A stretch of 9,140 nucleotides of DNA from JADJEI01 sp035328465. Lineage in GTDB: Bacteria; Bacteroidota; Ignavibacteria; Ignavibacteriales; Ignavibacteriaceae. Every line of letters begins with the position of its first letter. The first letter of the stretch is position 1. Position numbers and translations under genes: made by a program. Below are positions 6,620-9,140 of this stretch, one piece after another. Below the pieces are notes generated by a model. That model was given only the letters and a program-made list of their open reading frames with translations. It made no database searches and was not told the DNA's origin. Location: the NCBI GenBank assembly GCA_035328465.1, contig DAOLIQ010000109.1, positions 1-9,140 of the forward strand, given 5' to 3'.

Positions 6620-7972
6620 ATGGACTTCATCTCGTTAGTTCGCGGCATAGCAGGAATAATTCTATTGATTGGTATCGCATTTGTTTTTTCTAATAATAAA
6701 AGAAAAATTAATTGGCGATTAGTACTAAGCGGAATTTTAATTCAAATTGTCTTTGCAATTTTGATTTTAAAAGGTGATTCACTTCGGCAGGTTTTTTACC
6801 CACTTGGTTTTGCAAAAGATTTTTTTAATTGGGTAAGTGGATTTTTTGTACTTGTGTTAAATTTTACATCCGAAGGAGCAAAATTCGTATTTGGAGATCT
6901 GGCTTTAAGCCCGGGCAATCAAGGAAGTCTCGGGATGTTTTTTGCTTTTCAAGTGCTGCCTACAATAATATTTTTTGCGAGTTTGATGTCTGTGCTTTAT
7001 TACTTCGGAATTATGCAAAGAATAGTGCAGGCAATGGCATGGGTAATGGCAAAAATAATGGGGACAAGCGGTGCCGAATCACTTTCTTGTACAGCAAATA
7101 TATTTGTCGGACAAACAGAAGCACCATTGATGATTAAGCCTTATATAAAAGGGATGACACAAAGTGAAATACTGACTGTAATGGTAGGGGGAATGGCAAC
7201 AATCGCCGGTGGCGTGATGGCGGCTTATATTCAGATACTTGGTAATTCATATTCTCAATCTTTAGGAATCCCATTGGCAGAAGCACAACACATATTTGCT
7301 ACACAGCTGCTTGGTGCAAGTGTAATGGCTGCACCTGCGGCGCTTGTAATCTCAAAAATTATTTTCCCCGAAATTTCAGACCCTGAAACAAAAGGCACAG
7401 TCAAAATAAAAGTTGAAAAGAATGCACATAATTTTATTGAAGCTGCGGCTAACGGAGCTGGTGACGGGCTATCGCTGGCACTAAATGTTGGAGCTATGTT
7501 GATAGCCTTCATTGCACTTATCGCTTTGGTCAATTATTTGTTACAGGGATTCGGAGATCTGGTTGGAATTAATGATTCTTTGACTCAGTCTTATGGTAAA
7601 CCATTGAACTTTCAACTTATATTAGGCTGGGGGCTTCAATACCTCGCATATGGAATCGGAGTGCCATGGGGGGATGCACTACATTTCGGAAGTCTTATCG
7701 GGACAAAAATTACTTTAAATGAATTTGTCGCCTATCTTGATTTAGGAAAGCTTATTGAATCAAAATATTTAATTAATCCAAAATCAATTCTAATGGCAAC
7801 TTATGCTTTATGCGGATTTGCGAATTTCAGTTCTATTGCAATTCAAATTGGAGGATTGGGTCCATTGGCTCCTTCAAGGAAAAGCGATATCGCAAGTCTT
7901 GGTTTAAGAGCCGTACTTGGAGGCTCACTTGCAACACTAATGACGGCAACTCTTGCAGGGATTTTATTTTAA
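6620..7972 (+). CDS. nupC: Concentrative nucleoside transporter (CNT/NupC family)
   Basis: It imports nucleosides across the inner membrane using a cation gradient (H+ or Na+). The 450-residue protein is strongly hydrophobic. Domains in order are the N-terminal Nucleos_tra2 segment (about 8-80), the central gate-type region (about 105-210) and the C-terminal core (about 215-450). Signature motifs are NIFVGQTEAPLMIKPY at 160-175, with GQTE at 164-167 matching the nucleobase-binding loop of the Vibrio cholerae CNT; the glycine-rich MVGGMATIAGGVMAAYI at 188-204; NGAGDGLSLALNVG at 278-291; NEFVAYL at 367-373; and CGFANFSSIAIQIGGLGPLAP at 398-418, whose N402 and S405 should hold the ribose. The start is ATG 6620, not an in-frame codon inside tdk (6545). 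It ends with TAA directly followed by the next ATG. It supplies the substrates for the three enzymes beside it; exact nucleoside preference is not predictable here. Confidence 0.95.
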   Translation: MDFISLVRGIAGIILLIGIAFVFSNNKRKINWRLVLSGILIQIVFAILILKGDSLRQVFYPLGFAKDFFNWVSGFFVLVLNFTSEGAKFVFGDLALSPGNQGSLGMFFAFQVLPTIIFFASLMSVLYYFGIMQRIVQAMAWVMAKIMGTSGAESLSCTANIFVGQTEAPLMIKPYIKGMTQSEILTVMVGGMATIAGGVMAAYIQILGNSYSQSLGIPLAEAQHIFATQLLGASVMAAPAALVISKIIFPEISDPETKGTVKIKVEKNAHNFIEAAANGAGDGLSLALNVGAMLIAFIALIALVNYLLQGFGDLVGINDSLTQSYGKPLNFQLILGWGLQYLAYGIGVPWGDALHFGSLIGTKITLNEFVAYLDLGKLIESKYLINPKSILMATYALCGFANFSSIAIQIGGLGPLAPSRKSDIASLGLRAVLGGSLATLMTATLAGILF

Positions 7973-8794
7973 ATGTTTGACTTTGATTTCAAATACGAAG
8001 AGACGATTGAATTTATACAGAAAAAAATTTTTACTAAACCGGATTTAGCAGTTATACTTGGTAGTGGTCTCGGCGATTTTGCAAATTCATTTGATAGTTC
8101 AATTACAATTTCGACAAATGATATTCCTTCTTACCCCCTTTCAACTGTAAGCGGTCACAAAGGAGAGATCAACCTAATAAATTTTGCCGGTAAAAATGTT
8201 TTGTTATTTTCAGGTCGAATTCATTTTTATGAAGGATACAAACTTTCTCAATGTTTATTGCCAATACATTTAATAAAAAAATTAAATTGCGATAAACTGA
8301 TTTTGACAAATGCCGCCGGCGGAATAAACAAAAAATTTATCCCCGGTGATTTAATGCTTGCGTCCTCGTTCAATGGGTTCGGGATAAAAAAAGAATTTGC
8401 TGAATTATTCGGAGTGGGTTCAGATTCTGCAATTAATAATTTCAGGAACTTACCAGATAAAAGGTTGAATAAGAAAATACAATCGGCAGCCGAAAAAGAG
8501 AAGATAGCAATCAAAAATGGAATCTATTGGTTTACAAAAGGTCCTTCTTACGAAACTCCATCCGAAGTAAGAATGATAAAAAAATTTGGCGGAGATGCTG
8601 TTGGTATGTCCACAGTTCACGAAGCTTTTTTTTCAGCTATTTTAGGGATACAAACAAGTTCGATCTCCTGTATCACAAATTTTGCTTCAGGTATTTCTGA
8701 TCAAAAACTATCTCATTCAGAAGTTACAGAAACAGCTTCGCGAATTAAAGGTAAATTTGAAAGTTTATTAAAAACCTCCATCAATCTAATCTGA
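7973..8794 (+). CDS. punA: Purine nucleoside phosphorylase, trimeric type (PNP/MTAP family)
   Basis: It splits purine (deoxy)nucleosides with phosphate into base and (deoxy)ribose-1-phosphate. The 273 residues are normal for the trimeric class. Visible are ILGSGLG at 28-34 (S31, phosphate), SGHKGE at 60-65, GRIHFYEG at 81-88 (R82 and H84, phosphate; Y86, ribose), TNAAGG at 112-117, GPSYETP at 190-196 (E194, purine), GMST at 211-214 (M212, ribose), TNF at 235-237 (N236, purine N7) and LSHSEV at 246-251 (H248, ribose O5'). Two parts differ from common relatives: the usual DHIN...NPL.GPN stretch is replaced by SSFNGFGIKKEF and a shorter linker (about 131-160), and TVPE reads TVHE (214-217). The active site otherwise looks intact, so I expect function, perhaps with shifted specificity; an MTA-type substrate cannot be excluded. 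ATG directly follows the transporter stop. No terminator hairpin follows; the repeat array begins 25 bases on. Confidence 0.93.
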   Translation: MFDFDFKYEETIEFIQKKIFTKPDLAVILGSGLGDFANSFDSSITISTNDIPSYPLSTVSGHKGEINLINFAGKNVLLFSGRIHFYEGYKLSQCLLPIHLIKKLNCDKLILTNAAGGINKKFIPGDLMLASSFNGFGIKKEFAELFGVGSDSAINNFRNLPDKRLNKKIQSAAEKEKIAIKNGIYWFTKGPSYETPSEVRMIKKFGGDAVGMSTVHEAFFSAILGIQTSSISCITNFASGISDQKLSHSEVTETASRIKGKFESLLKTSINLI

Positions 8795-8819
8795 CTTTTG
8801 TCTTCAGGTCAATCAAGGT

Positions 8820-9134
8820 GTGTTTTTCCTTTCGGCGGATGGCATTTCTCTTTCGGCGGGTGAGATTTTCCTTTTGGCGGATGGCATTTCCCTTCTGGCG
8901 GATGAGGTTTTCCTATTTGCGGAAGTGTTTTTCCTTTCGGCGAATGGCATTTTCCTTCTGGCGGGTGTGTTTTTCCTTTTGGCGGATGGCATTTTCCTTC
9001 TGGCGGGTGAGATTTTCCTTTTGGCGGATGGCATTTCCCTTCTGGCGTGTGAGGTTTTCCTGTTTGCGGAGGTGTTTTTCCTTCTGGCGGATGGCATTTT
9101 CCTTTCAGCGGATGAAGTTTTCCTTTTGGCGGTT
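8820..9134. repeat. Minisatellite: fifteen 21-bp tandem units with 147-bp higher-order period
   Basis: Fifteen units of exactly 21 bp follow head to tail with no indel. Each has a variable 4-base head and a core close to TTTTCCTTYTGGCGG. Heads alternate in a fixed order (GTGT, GGCA, GAGA, GGCA, GAGG, GTGT, GGCA). This order occurs twice, units 1-7 and 8-14, before unit 15 (GAAG). Units 3 and 10 are identical and other partners seven units apart differ at few positions, so the array has a 147-bp superperiod. The plus strand is T- and G-rich with very little A. There are no spacers, so it is not CRISPR. Several frames stay open on both strands because TA steps are almost absent, not because of evident coding. 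It fills the end of the window after the salvage operon; only six non-repeat bases follow. Confidence 0.95.
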
Positions 9135-9140
9135 TAAATC

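Noticed and set aside
8792..8819. Terminator after the phosphorylase gene
   Set aside because: Only a four- to five-base pairing (TGAC with GTCA) and no following U run.
8820..9134. CRISPR array
   Set aside because: Units are directly adjacent with no unique spacers and no cas genes; it is a simple tandem repeat.

Overview
The window looks like part of a chromosome from the Bacteroidota/Chlorobiota side of the tree, most likely an Ignavibacteria-type organism. Two things suggest this. The large secreted protein ends in a C-terminal sorting domain with a PNPFNP motif, of the kind used by the type IX secretion system. The DNA is AT-rich, several starts lack a Shine-Dalgarno sequence, and two promoter candidates carry the TAnnTTTG element. 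The taxonomic assignment is inference; no marker gene is present.

Left part (1-3398, minus strand). At 1-318 is the 5' part of a gene for an exported, beta-helix-like protein. Its frame is broken at a C10-A9 homopolymer double tract (coding strand) just after the signal peptide. Upstream of it lie a plausible promoter, then a rho-independent terminator and a two-hairpin intergenic repeat, both belonging to the 3' end of the next minus-strand gene. That gene (600-3398) encodes a 932-residue secreted multidomain protein: Asp-box beta-propeller, Fn3-like domain, MAM-like domain, second Fn3-like domain, sorting domain.

Middle (3624-5512, plus strand). After a divergent intergenic region come a membrane-anchored family 2 glycosyltransferase and a SAM-dependent methyltransferase. 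Their reading frames overlap by 10 nt, so they are probably co-translated and act on the same cell-envelope glycan or glycolipid.

Right part (5632-8794, plus strand). This is a compact nucleoside-salvage operon: cytidine deaminase, thymidine kinase, concentrative nucleoside transporter and purine nucleoside phosphorylase. Stops and starts abut or nearly abut. Together they would import nucleosides, deaminate cytidine and deoxycytidine, trap thymidine and deoxyuridine as monophosphates, and split purine nucleosides into base plus (deoxy)ribose-1-phosphate.

Right end (8820-9134). Fifteen head-to-tail 21-bp units form a minisatellite with a 147-bp (7-unit) higher-order period. It shows no convincing coding role. 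I found no RNA genes, CRISPR array, transposase or phage gene. The two features most worth a second look are the homopolymer frameshift near the left end and the hierarchical 21-bp array near the right end.
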